Shown here one piece after another: positions 15,289 through 22,461 of a DNA stretch of 24,979 bases (its first letter is position 1; each line of letters begins with the position of its first letter). Source of the DNA: Betaproteobacteria bacterium (GTDB lineage: Bacteria > Pseudomonadota > Gammaproteobacteria > Burkholderiales > SG8-41). Below the pieces are notes generated by a model. It worked only from the letters and a program-made list of their open reading frames with translations. It was not told where the DNA came from and did not search any database. The position numbers were made by a program, and so were the translations under genes. The stretch lies in the NCBI GenBank assembly GCA_025363575.1, contig JANYDM010000043.1, positions 1-24,979 of the forward strand. The letters run 5' to 3'.

Positions 15289-16521
15289 GTGGCTTTCGAT
15301 CTCGTTTTGCGCAACGCGCGGCTCGCGGACGGCACGACGATGGATGTGGCGATCGCGAACGGATGCATCGCGGCCATCTCGCCAAAAATCACCGCTGACG
15401 GCAACAGCGTGGATGCCGGCGGCAACTTCGTATCGCCCGGCCTGGTGGAATGTCATTTTCACCTCGACAAGTCGCGCATCCTCGATCGCGTCGCGCCCCT
15501 CGCGGACCGCCGCGCGACCGACTACATGAAGCGCGTTGCCGAGGTGAAGCACACGTTCACGGAGGAAGACGTCTATGCGCGCTCGCGCGCGACGCTCGAG
15601 CAGTGCATGCTGAATGGCGTCACGCATATGCGCACCCACGTCGAAGTCGATCCCAACGTCGGGCTGCGCGGCTTTGATGCGATAGAACGCCTGGCGAGAG
15701 ACTACGCCTGGGGCATGGACCTGCAGATTTGCGTCTTCCTGCAGGAGGGCTGGACCAACGTGCCGGGCGCGGAAGACAGCGTGCGCGCGGCGCTTAAACG
15801 CGGCACTCGCGTCGTCGGTGGCGCGCCCCGCTATGATACCGACGGCCCGGCGCAGATCCGGCGCATTTTCGCTCTGGCGCGGGATTTCGACGCGGATGTC
15901 GACATCCACCTCGACGGCGGATATACGACCCACGACATGGACATTCATCAGGTGTGCGACCTTGCCGATGAATTCCGCTGGGGCGGCCGCGTCGCCATCG
16001 GCCACGGCAACAAGTATTCATGCCTGCCATTGAAAGACCTGGAAGCACTCGGCAGGCGGCTGGCCGGCTCCGGCGTTGCAGTGGCAGTGCTACCGACGAC
16101 GGACCTCTTCACCAGCGGCCGTCATCTCGAGCACAGCGTGATTCGCGGTGTCGCGGACGCCAACGTGCTCATCGCACAAGGCGCGAACTGCGCCATCGCA
16201 ACCAACAACGTGCTGAACCCGTTTACACCATACGGCGACTGCTCGCTGGTGCGCATCGCCAATCTCTACGCGAACATCGTACAGCGGGGCACCGCGCAGG
16301 ACCTTGCCGAATGCTTCGCGATGATATCCAGCCGGCCGGCGCTAATCATGCGGCGCAGCGACTACGGCATTGCAGTCGGCAATCCTGCGGACCTGGTCGT
16401 CTGGAACGCGAGATCGGCGGATGAAGTGATTGCGACGGTGGCCCAGCCGCTGGCTGGATATAAGCGCGGCAGAAAAGTGTTTACGCGGGAGAAGGCAGTA
16501 TTGCATGGAGTCGCGGTGTGA
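15289..16521 (+). CDS. Amidohydrolase of the cytosine deaminase / N-isopropylammelide hydrolase type, atypical active site
   Basis: The 410-residue TIM-barrel amidohydrolase carries the entry motif ECHFHLDKS with His56 and His58, His207 in DIHLDGG, His239 in AIGHGN and TTDLF further on. Cytosine deaminase has a Glu three residues after the third His and a metal-binding Asp in its HDDVFDP segment. Here the matching places hold Gly210 and Asn306 (ATNNVLNPF), by eye alignment. The enzyme should hydrolyse a cyclic amide or C-N bond, but with altered metal chemistry. GTG 15289 has AAAGG 7 bases upstream; the frame also opens at TTG 15271. It is divergent from a Bug receptor, its possible importer partner. 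Confidence 0.85.
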   Translation: MAFDLVLRNARLADGTTMDVAIANGCIAAISPKITADGNSVDAGGNFVSPGLVECHFHLDKSRILDRVAPLADRRATDYMKRVAEVKHTFTEEDVYARSRATLEQCMLNGVTHMRTHVEVDPNVGLRGFDAIERLARDYAWGMDLQICVFLQEGWTNVPGAEDSVRAALKRGTRVVGGAPRYDTDGPAQIRRIFALARDFDADVDIHLDGGYTTHDMDIHQVCDLADEFRWGGRVAIGHGNKYSCLPLKDLEALGRRLAGSGVAVAVLPTTDLFTSGRHLEHSVIRGVADANVLIAQGANCAIATNNVLNPFTPYGDCSLVRIANLYANIVQRGTAQDLAECFAMISSRPALIMRRSDYGIAVGNPADLVVWNARSADEVIATVAQPLAGYKRGRKVFTREKAVLHGVAV

Positions 16522-16723
16522 TGCCGCGGACCGGCGGGCGTAATACGTAATCTGGATGGGTCGGCGGCCACGGCCTGAACTGGATGCCGACCGCGCTGTA
16601 AAAACGACAATCATTGCGCGGCTGGTTCGTCCGTATCATTTGGATGAATCCGGTATTTCCCTCTTGCCCGCCTTCCTGCTTTCAGCATACCATCCGTAGA
16701 AAATGCCTCAGGGAGGGGCATCC

Positions 16724-16786
16724 ATGGCTGAAACACAGCAAATTCCGTACGACCGTCTCGCGCGTGGCCCCTATGCCCGGCGATAA
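16724..16786 (+). CDS. 20-residue leader frame, or N-terminus of the next gene split by a frameshift
   Basis: A strong ribosome site (AGGGAGGGG, 6-8 bases upstream) serves ATG 16724, which encodes MAETQQIPYDRLARGPYARR and then stops at 16786. Its last codons overlap the only reasonable start (16773) of the following gene, which has no ribosome site of its own. Removing one C from GGCCCC at 16766-16770 would fuse the two into one protein (LARGPMPGDKTG). So it is either a translational-coupling leader or an indel. Confidence 0.45.
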   Translation: MAETQQIPYDRLARGPYARR

Positions 16787-17090
16787 GACCGGCCTTTGCA
16801 TCTGGCATTTGTCGCTGACTGACGCGGGCAGAAAAGTATGGCCGCAGGCGGCGCCCCTGGTCATCGCCTGCGCGCGCGATGAGCTCGATGCGCGCGAATT
16901 TGCGATGCAGTGCTGCGCGCCCGTCATCGACATGGCCGCTACCCAGATTAACTTTCTCAAGCTGGCCAATTTCTGGCGCGATCCCAAGTTGACCGAATGC
17001 CGGATCGAGCGCAGCGGTGAGTGGCCGCCGGACAAGCAGGGAGTGCTGTTCCCGACATCAGGCCCGGCGCCCGCGCAAGGGCCTGCATGA
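16773..17090 (+). CDS. Hypothetical protein, coupled to downstream gene
   Basis: The frame from ATG 16773 encodes 105 residues (TGLCIWHLSLTDAGRKVWPQ, a CARDELDAREFAMQCCAPVI stretch, and a NFWRDPKLTECRIE segment). It is Cys- and Trp-rich, with no signal or membrane segment. The stop TGA overlaps the next ATG as ATGA at 17087-17090, a classic coupling signal that supports both genes. The true N-terminus may be the upstream 20-residue frame, joined by a one-base correction. No family was recognised. Confidence 0.6.
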   Translation: MPGDKTGLCIWHLSLTDAGRKVWPQAAPLVIACARDELDAREFAMQCCAPVIDMAATQINFLKLANFWRDPKLTECRIERSGEWPPDKQGVLFPTSGPAPAQGPA

Positions 17091-17416
17091 AATATTTCGT
17101 CGAAGGCGTTACGCGTGCCGGCCTGGGCGAGGCCCGCGTCGATCGTATCGGCGAATACGACGATATCGAGTCGGCGGTCGTCGCGGCCAGACTATCGATC
17201 GACGTCTTTCTTCGCCGCGAATTCAAGGATGGCATGTCTGCGGGAGCGCTGTTCATCCGCTATCAGAGCGCGGGCCAGGTCCCTTTCATATTTAACGATT
17301 CGGCGGCCACCATCAACGTGCCCGGCTTCAATCACTTCGAATATGCCATGCGGCGTTGCGAGCAGCTCTGCGTTCAAATGCAGACGATTGAGAGGCGCCC
17401 TACCTCTTCTATGTAA
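17087..17416 (+). CDS. Hypothetical protein
   Basis: The 109-residue protein starts at ATG 17087 with AAGGG 6 bases upstream, overlapping the previous stop. It reads KYFVEGVTRAGLGEARVDRI, then ESAVVAARLSIDVFLRREFKDG, SAGALFIRYQSAGQVPFIFND and a C-terminal helix with FEYAMRRCEQLCVQMQTIE. The mix of strands and helices suggests a small globular cytoplasmic protein. With the preceding gene it makes a two-gene operon of unknown role. The 189 bases after it hold only the promoter region of the alpha/beta hydrolase. Confidence 0.65.
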   Translation: MKYFVEGVTRAGLGEARVDRIGEYDDIESAVVAARLSIDVFLRREFKDGMSAGALFIRYQSAGQVPFIFNDSAATINVPGFNHFEYAMRRCEQLCVQMQTIERRPTSSM

Positions 17417-17605
17417 GCCGGGCGGAACGCAAGACTGCGAGCGAGAGCGTGATTTAATTTTCGCCAGTAGAGGCCTGCAGGCGTAAGCTACGAAAAGCAG
17501 TCAATCCCGCGGCGATCAAGCCGAATTACGCTATTAAAAAGCGGGGTCATAATCAGGATTAAAACAGCGCAAGCGCTGCGCGCGCTCGTGTAAGGAGGAA
17601 TCGCC

Positions 17606-18355
17606 ATGCCGTTTTACGAAAAAGGTAACGTCCGCATACATTATGAAGAGGCCGGCTCAGGGTTCCCATTGCTGATTATATCCGGCGGGGGCTTGAACTC
17701 GGTCATTCCCTACCTCGCCACCAAGGCGCCGTTCAATCCGATGGTCGAGTTCAAGAATGAATGCCGCTGCATCGCGATGGACCAGCGCAACGCCAACGGG
17801 GGCGAGTCTTCCGGCCCGCTCGAGATCGACCGGCCGTGGGAATCGTACGCGGACGACCACCTCGGGCTCATGGACCATCTGGGCTTCAAGAAATTCATGG
17901 TGCTGGGTTTCTGCATCGGCGCCCCCTTTATCTGGAACTTGCTGAAACGCGCTCCGGATCGCGTGGTCGCCGCCGTGCTCGCCAACCCCAGCGGGTCGCG
18001 TCCCGAGAAACGCGACCTCTTCTACGACAATAACATGAAGGCATGGGGCCCCGCGCTGGTAGCGCGCCGGCCCGACCTCACGATGGAGATAGTCGAAAAA
18101 TTCCTGACCAGGATGTACCGCAACAATCCCGACTTCGTCCTGACGGTGACTCGCGACTTCGTGCGCAGCTGCCAGACGCCCGTGCTCGTGCTGCCTGACG
18201 ACACGCCGCCGCATCCGTATGCTGTCGCCGTTGAAAGCGCAATGCTCGCGCCGAATGGCCAGATGAGCTTCTACCCGTGGAAAGAATCGCCGGAGCAAAT
18301 CCCGCTGGCAGTGCGGCATGTCAGGGCCTTTCTAAAGGCAAATCGGCCGGCCTGA
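17606..18355 (+). CDS. Alpha/beta hydrolase with Cys nucleophile
   Basis: The 249-residue protein has an alpha/beta-hydrolase core: IHYEEAGSGFPLLIISGGG (oxyanion strand), AMDQRNANGGES, and the nucleophile elbow LGFCIGAP with Cys103 where most hydrolases have Ser. Candidate acids are Asp198 and Asp199 in VLVLPDDTPPHPYA. No His stands in the usual place near residue 225-230; only His203 and His238 are close. Dienelactone hydrolase also uses Cys, so a lactone or thioester substrate is possible, but the missing His makes catalysis uncertain. The start has a perfect TAAGGAGGAATCGCC ribosome site. An upstream TTACGC-N16-CATAAT (17525-17552) could be a weak promoter. Confidence 0.85.
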   Translation: MPFYEKGNVRIHYEEAGSGFPLLIISGGGLNSVIPYLATKAPFNPMVEFKNECRCIAMDQRNANGGESSGPLEIDRPWESYADDHLGLMDHLGFKKFMVLGFCIGAPFIWNLLKRAPDRVVAAVLANPSGSRPEKRDLFYDNNMKAWGPALVARRPDLTMEIVEKFLTRMYRNNPDFVLTVTRDFVRSCQTPVLVLPDDTPPHPYAVAVESAMLAPNGQMSFYPWKESPEQIPLAVRHVRAFLKANRPA

Positions 18356-18364
18356 CGCGATAGA

Positions 18365-18388
18365 GCTCGTCGTTATCCGGCAACGAGC
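18365..18388. promoter_or_regulatory. Inverted repeat upstream of a sigma-54 promoter, possible enhancer site
   Basis: GCTCGT (18365-18370) and ACGAGC (18383-18388) form a dyad with a 12-base spacer, just after the hydrolase stop and about 140 bases before the sigma-54 promoter. This distance is normal for bacterial enhancer-binding proteins. It could equally be a hydrolase 3' hairpin, though no T-run follows. The rest of 18389-18520 holds nothing else that I can support. Confidence 0.3.
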
Positions 18389-18524
18389 AATGTGACTGCG
18401 CGGTCAGCCGCGTGCACCATGACAACTCGCGATGCATCAATGAAGAGCATCGTTTCGGCAACTGCGCCTCCTGCAAAATAGCCGATAGTCCAATAGAAGC
18501 CGCGAGTTATCGGGAACCGGCTGC

Positions 18525-18541
18525 TTGGCACGCCCTTTGCA
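18525..18541 (+). promoter_or_regulatory. Sigma-54 (RpoN) promoter
   Basis: The 17 bases TTGGCACGCCCTTTGCA match the sigma-54 consensus (YTGGCACGNNNNTTGCW) at every fixed position, with GG (18527-18528) and GC (18539-18540) exactly 10 bases apart. Transcription would start near 18552 on the plus strand, about 50 bases before the small gene at 18602, whose ribosome site AGGAG lies at about 18590. Confidence 0.75.
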
Positions 18542-18601
18542 AGCGGATCAATGTAGCGGGCTGAATGATCGGCCCCGGCAATCGATACGCAGGAGAACCG
18601 C

Positions 18602-18793
18602 ATGCAGCCATTGCCGACCGTGGAGACGACGTTGGTTGATCGCTATACTGAAGCGACGTACCAGGTGGTTGCGTACCGGCGCCTGGTAGCGGGCGAACTC
18701 GTGCAGGCGATTGCGCATTACCTGACGCAAACGGATCGTTCGCCAAAGTCCGGGACAGTGATCAAGATCATGACGGCCATCGGTCGAAAATAA
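18602..18793 (+). CDS. 63-residue hypothetical protein behind a sigma-54 promoter
   Basis: ATG 18602 has AGGAG 8 bases upstream. The product (starting MQPLPTVETTLVDRYTEATY) is mostly helical by eye, with a mixed-charge middle (YRRLVAGELVQAIAHYL) and a basic C-terminus (KSGTVIKIMTAIGRK), and with no signal or membrane segment. I recognise no family. A sigma-54 promoter in front and a strong terminator at 18824-18847 define a compact single-gene unit. Sigma-54 control points to nitrogen, stress, motility or RNA-repair conditions. A small basic protein or a protein-coding small RNA are both possible. Confidence 0.6.
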   Translation: MQPLPTVETTLVDRYTEATYQVVAYRRLVAGELVQAIAHYLTQTDRSPKSGTVIKIMTAIGRK

Positions 18794-19095
18794 TTCGCGG
18801 GCCGCCCGTTCGCGATTTTTTAGAAAAACCGCCCTTGGGCGGTTTTTTTTCGCGGGTATCCGCGGGAATTTGGCCCGGGTCGCCGCGCCATTTCAGATCC
18901 GCTCGTTTGCATTCCCGCGATATCCCGCTAACATACTGCTAGCCCGGGCAGGCAAGACGGGACGGGATCACCACCTAGAGCGCGCGCAGACGCGTGCATC
19001 GATCATGGTCACAGGCAGACGTCGAGGGCACCTTGGCGATGTCCGGCAAGATCGATGATAGCTGGAACGGGTTGGAGCTTAAACAGGGAGGCGTC
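18794..19095. other. Intergenic region before the lipid cluster
   Basis: About 300 bases with no supported gene. It holds the terminator at 18824-18847, a short palindrome CGCGGGTATCCGCG (18851-18864), and the leader of the membrane hydroxylase, which ends in its AGGGAGG ribosome site (19085-19091). Short open frames here have no ribosome sites and look non-coding. I could not identify a convincing promoter. Confidence 0.5.
18824..18847 (+). terminator. Rho-independent terminator of the sigma-54-driven small gene
   Basis: AAAAACCGCCC (18824-18834) pairs with GGGCGGTTTTT (18837-18847), and the T-run extends to 18850. A short loop and an 8-base U-tract make it a strong terminator on the plus strand; A-runs on the left also allow some function on the minus strand. 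Confidence 0.9.
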
Positions 19096-20226
19096 ATGAT
19101 CGAACAAAAAATCAATGAATTCTTTGACGATGCCGAGGACACCGGCTTTGGCACGGGCTGGTGGAGCGGAGTGTTATCGGCCTTCTTCGGACTGCTCGCC
19201 TTAGGGGCGGTTGTGTGCCTGCATTTCCCGCAGGTGTTGACGTCTCCAGAGCTGCGGGGCTATTACCCTCTGCCCCTGATGCGCATGCTGATCCAGGGGT
19301 TGATCGTAGGCGCGATCCTCCTCGGCGTCGTGTCCGCGATGCTGCGGAAGAAAAAAGCCCTTGCTCTGACCGGGATGGTGTTCGCTCTTGGTGCGACGCT
19401 ACTGGGCGGCGCCAGCGTGCCCATCAATGGAACGCTTGGCGATGGCCCGGCGATCGGCCTGTACTGGTTCCTGCTCGACATGCTGCTGATGACGATGATC
19501 TTTTCGCCCATCGAAGTGCTTTGGCCGGCCTATCCCGAGCAACGCGTCTTCCGCAATGAATGGCTGCTCGACATCGGCTATTTCCTCTCTACGCATCTGC
19601 CGATCCAGATCACGTCGTTCCTGATCCTGCTGCCCGCCACCCAACTCACGATCTATCTGGGAATACCCGCGGTGCTTGAAGCCATGGGCCGCCTGCCGTG
19701 GCTGGTGCAGTTTTTCCTGGCGGTGTTGGTGGCCGACCTCTGCGAGTACTTTATCCACCGGGTCTTCCACACGGTGCCGTTTCTGTGGCGCTTTCACGCC
19801 ATCCATCATTCGTCCCCGGCGCTCGACTGGATCGCCGGTTCGCGTTCGCACCTGGTCGACGACATCGTGGTACGCGGGTTCATGCTCGTTCCCATGATGT
19901 TCATCTTCCCGCACGACGTGATCGTGGCCTACCTCTTCTTCGTCACCATCCACGCCACCTGGACGCATTGCAATTTCGGCCCGACCCTCAAGTGGCTGGA
20001 GCCCTACCTGATCCTGCCGCGCTTTCACCACTGGCACCACACGTCGCAAAAAGAGGCGATCGACAAGAACTTCGCCATCCACTTTCCATGGATCGACAAA
20101 ATCTTCGGCACCTACTATTTCCCCGCGGACAAGTGGCCGGATGCCTATGGCCTGCACAACGAGAAAATGCCGGCCGGCTTCTGGGCGCAGTTCCTGTATC
20201 CGTTCACCCGCAAGAAGACGACCTAG
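19096..20226 (+). CDS. Fatty acid hydroxylase / sterol desaturase family membrane protein
   Basis: The 376-residue integral membrane enzyme has the three His clusters of the di-iron fatty-acid-hydroxylase superfamily: His221-x3-His225 (HRVFH), His234-x2-His237-His238 (HAIHH) and HHWHH at 311-315. About seven hydrophobic segments are seen. The first three (about residues 20-115) form an N-terminal extension beyond the usual core. Members add or remove hydrogens on sterols, carotenoids, fatty acids or ether lipids (alkylglycerol monooxygenase belongs to the same superfamily). ATG 19096 follows AGGGAGG by 4-5 bases. It ends 4 bases from the convergent desaturase gene. Placement beside AGPS and acyl-reductase genes suggests a lipid substrate, possibly an ether lipid. 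Confidence 0.9.
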   Translation: MIEQKINEFFDDAEDTGFGTGWWSGVLSAFFGLLALGAVVCLHFPQVLTSPELRGYYPLPLMRMLIQGLIVGAILLGVVSAMLRKKKALALTGMVFALGATLLGGASVPINGTLGDGPAIGLYWFLLDMLLMTMIFSPIEVLWPAYPEQRVFRNEWLLDIGYFLSTHLPIQITSFLILLPATQLTIYLGIPAVLEAMGRLPWLVQFFLAVLVADLCEYFIHRVFHTVPFLWRFHAIHHSSPALDWIAGSRSHLVDDIVVRGFMLVPMMFIFPHDVIVAYLFFVTIHATWTHCNFGPTLKWLEPYLILPRFHHWHHTSQKEAIDKNFAIHFPWIDKIFGTYYFPADKWPDAYGLHNEKMPAGFWAQFLYPFTRKKTT

Positions 20227-20230
20227 CCTG

Positions 20231-21109
20231 CTAGAAGTTGAGAGCAGCCAACGGGACGTCCTTGGGAATATCCGCGCCTTTTGCAGTTGCGGCGACCAGG
20301 CCGAGGATCTTCATCGCCTTCACGGTGGCGAAGCCAAAATCGTATTCGGATTTGTCGTGGCTTAGCCGCAAAAAGCCCGGATAGTGATGATGATTATTTT
20401 GCAAGCACGCGCTGAAGGTTGCGGTGACCGGCAGCCAATCGCCAATATTCATCGCATTGTCATGGTCGTCGTCATAGCGCCGATAGCCATTGGTGCGGGT
20501 ATGAGTCCAGTAGTTTTGAATCATATTGACCCACAGTGCGAAAATTCGCAGCCCGACCCACATGACCAGCGCAAACTTCCAGTCACGCACCAGCAGCCAT
20601 AACAGCGCAAAGCTGAAAACCTGTGAAAACGCCGCGAAAAAGTTGTTGGCAACGAGCCTGAACGGCCACGAGCTGAAAATCCGGTCGGCCGCCATATTCT
20701 CATTGCACGAATACGGAATGATGCACAAATACAACGTCCGCCAAAAACCGTCGCCTGCAAGTTTATTGGGGTCTCCGGGATGGTCCGAATACTTATGATG
20801 CAGCCGATGGCGGTTTACCCAGGCGACCGGATCGACGTAAAGCCCGAAGAAGTTATTCACGAGCGTGACGAGTTTTATGAACCATGGTTTATAGTCGAGC
20901 GAGCGGTGGGCGATGCCCAGGTGCAGAACATCAGCGAGATACACGCCGGAAAGAAACCAGAAGAAGAAAAAATAACCTGCGCCGGTTATCAGGCCTGTCC
21001 AGGGACCCAGATCGGCCGGAGCAAAAATCACGCACGCCAGCAAATAGAAAAAAATTATCGAATAGCCTATGACATTGTATATTTTCAAAATCGGCCTCCC
21101 TGCCATCAT
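20231..21109 (-). CDS. Membrane fatty acid desaturase
   Basis: The 292-residue protein carries the desaturase His boxes: HLGIAH (63-68, an H-x4-H box), HRLHH (101-105) followed by KYSDHPGDPN, and NNHHHYPG (His240-242). Hydrophobic pairs lie at about 12-57 and 160-210. The pattern is closest to acyl-CoA or acyl-lipid delta-9-type desaturases such as plant ADS and bacterial DesA. It would place a double bond in an acyl or alkyl chain in the membrane, with a separate electron donor not seen here. The start is unclear: ATG 21109 and 21106 are the first usable ATGs, but the strong AAGGAGG (21133-21127) lies 17 bases away. It is divergent from the acyl-reductase/AGPS operon. Confidence 0.9.
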   Translation of the reverse strand: MMAGRPILKIYNVIGYSIIFFYLLACVIFAPADLGPWTGLITGAGYFFFFWFLSGVYLADVLHLGIAHRSLDYKPWFIKLVTLVNNFFGLYVDPVAWVNRHRLHHKYSDHPGDPNKLAGDGFWRTLYLCIIPYSCNENMAADRIFSSWPFRLVANNFFAAFSQVFSFALLWLLVRDWKFALVMWVGLRIFALWVNMIQNYWTHTRTNGYRRYDDDHDNAMNIGDWLPVTATFSACLQNNHHHYPGFLRLSHDKSEYDFGFATVKAMKILGLVAATAKGADIPKDVPLAALNF

Positions 21110-21225
21110 CTGAACCGAAATTAGAACCTCCTTCAAATAATAAGTAAAGGGGTTAAGGGTGCGTACTCGCGACGGGGATTTGCATAAGAACAAATGACGC
21201 CGTTCAACCAATACGCTTTACACCC

Positions 21226-22461
21226 ATGAAGCTCAATTGTTTTCCCGGGAACGTCTTTCTGACCGGCGCGACAGGTGTGCTCGGCGGCCGCATTCTGAAA
21301 GACCTTTTGCAATTGACATCGTCCCGCATCTATTGCCTGGCGCGGGGCAGGGATGCAGCGAATTGCCGCGAGCGCGTTCGATCGTTTCTGCGCGTGTATG
21401 ACGACGGGGGCGCGCTGGAGCCGGAGTTTCTCTCCCGCGTGACCGTGCTGCGGGGCGACGTAACGCAGGAGCGGCTCGGGCTCTCAAAGGCGGATTTTGC
21501 CGAGCTTCAAAGCCACACCGATATGACGATCCATGCAGCCGCGAACACGAGCCTGTTGCTCAAATACAAACGGCTCGAGCCGATCAATGTTCGGGGCACC
21601 GGCCGCGTGATCGAGTTCTGTCTCGGCACCGCAGAAAAATCGCTTTCTTACATCTCAACTTACACGGTGATGGGCGACAAGACTTTCGACCGGAGCATCC
21701 GCTTCCGCGAGACCGATTACGATCTGGGCCAGGGGTTTGAGTACATGAACTACCAGCGCTCCAAGTTCCGCGCCGAAGCCATGGTACGGGCCGCGCAGGA
21801 GCGCGGTTTGAAATGGCGCATATTCCGGCCGGGCCAGATCTACGGAGATTCGGTCACCGGCGCATATCCGCATTCGGCGACGCAGGTCACGGGATTGTTC
21901 TACGACCTCTTCAAAACCGCGATGGACACGCGGGTAATGCCGGAATCGTACATCCACTACGACGTCGTTCCCGTGGATTACGTGAGTCGCGGGATCATCG
22001 CTCTGTCCGCGGGTGCGGCGAATTTCTTCGACGTCTATCACCTGATCAATCCCGACGCAAAAACTTTCGTGCAGGTCATGGGACTGCTGCGCGAGATTGG
22101 CTATCCTATCGATCTGCTCCCCGAAGAAGTCTACAAGCAGAAACTGCGCAGTGGCGGGATCACCAAGAACGGCGCCCCTTATACGAGCACGATACTGAAG
22201 GCTTTCAGTCTTTGGTATTTCACCTCCAAGATCAGCTTCTGCGGCAGCGCGATGACGGACTGCGAGTACACGCGCTCGAAGCTCGAGACGCTGGGAGTGA
22301 CGTGCGCACCCATCAACCGCAAGCTGATGGAAACCTATGTGCATGCCGGCATCCGGGAAGGGTACTTTCCGCGGCCTTCGCACGCTGAGTACCACGATGC
22401 AGCACGGGCTACGGCGGGCTTTCCAGCGGAACTTCTCAGCCCGCAGGGATCGCCGTCATGA
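21226..22461 (+). CDS. Stand-alone thioester reductase / fatty acyl reductase (extended SDR)
   Basis: The 411-residue protein is an extended short-chain dehydrogenase of the NAD_binding_4 (thioester reductase, male-sterility) type. It has the NADP loop TGATGVLGG (13-21), GDVTQERLGL, HAAANTSLLLKY, a YISTYTVMGD strand, catalytic Tyr176-x3-Lys180 (NYQRSK), and RPGQIYGDS further on. Related domains in carboxylic acid reductases, Lys2 and fatty acyl-CoA reductases reduce acyl thioesters to aldehyde or alcohol. There is no adenylation or carrier domain, so acyl-CoA or acyl-ACP is the likely substrate. Its stop overlaps the AGPS start, so the two proteins are made together. The reductase could supply the fatty alcohol that AGPS consumes. 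No clear ribosome site precedes ATG 21226. Confidence 0.85.
   Translation: MKLNCFPGNVFLTGATGVLGGRILKDLLQLTSSRIYCLARGRDAANCRERVRSFLRVYDDGGALEPEFLSRVTVLRGDVTQERLGLSKADFAELQSHTDMTIHAAANTSLLLKYKRLEPINVRGTGRVIEFCLGTAEKSLSYISTYTVMGDKTFDRSIRFRETDYDLGQGFEYMNYQRSKFRAEAMVRAAQERGLKWRIFRPGQIYGDSVTGAYPHSATQVTGLFYDLFKTAMDTRVMPESYIHYDVVPVDYVSRGIIALSAGAANFFDVYHLINPDAKTFVQVMGLLREIGYPIDLLPEEVYKQKLRSGGITKNGAPYTSTILKAFSLWYFTSKISFCGSAMTDCEYTRSKLETLGVTCAPINRKLMETYVHAGIREGYFPRPSHAEYHDAARATAGFPAELLSPQGSPS

Noticed and set aside
14938..16005. Minus-strand open frame spanning the Bug receptor start and opposite the amidohydrolase
   Set aside because: It crosses a divergent promoter region and is antisense to an enzyme with clear motifs.
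18373..18603. Minus-strand frame of 76 codons between the hydrolase and the small sigma-54 gene
   Set aside because: No ribosome site, it overlaps the sigma-54 promoter and its start lies on the next gene's ATG; the protein has no clear pattern. Kept only as a remote possibility.
20231..21109. Plasmanylethanolamine desaturase (CarF/TMEM189) as identity of the desaturase
   Set aside because: The His-box pattern H-x4-H, HRLHH, NNHHH fits the general fatty acid desaturase family, not the CarF-type arrangement, so plasmalogen formation cannot be claimed.
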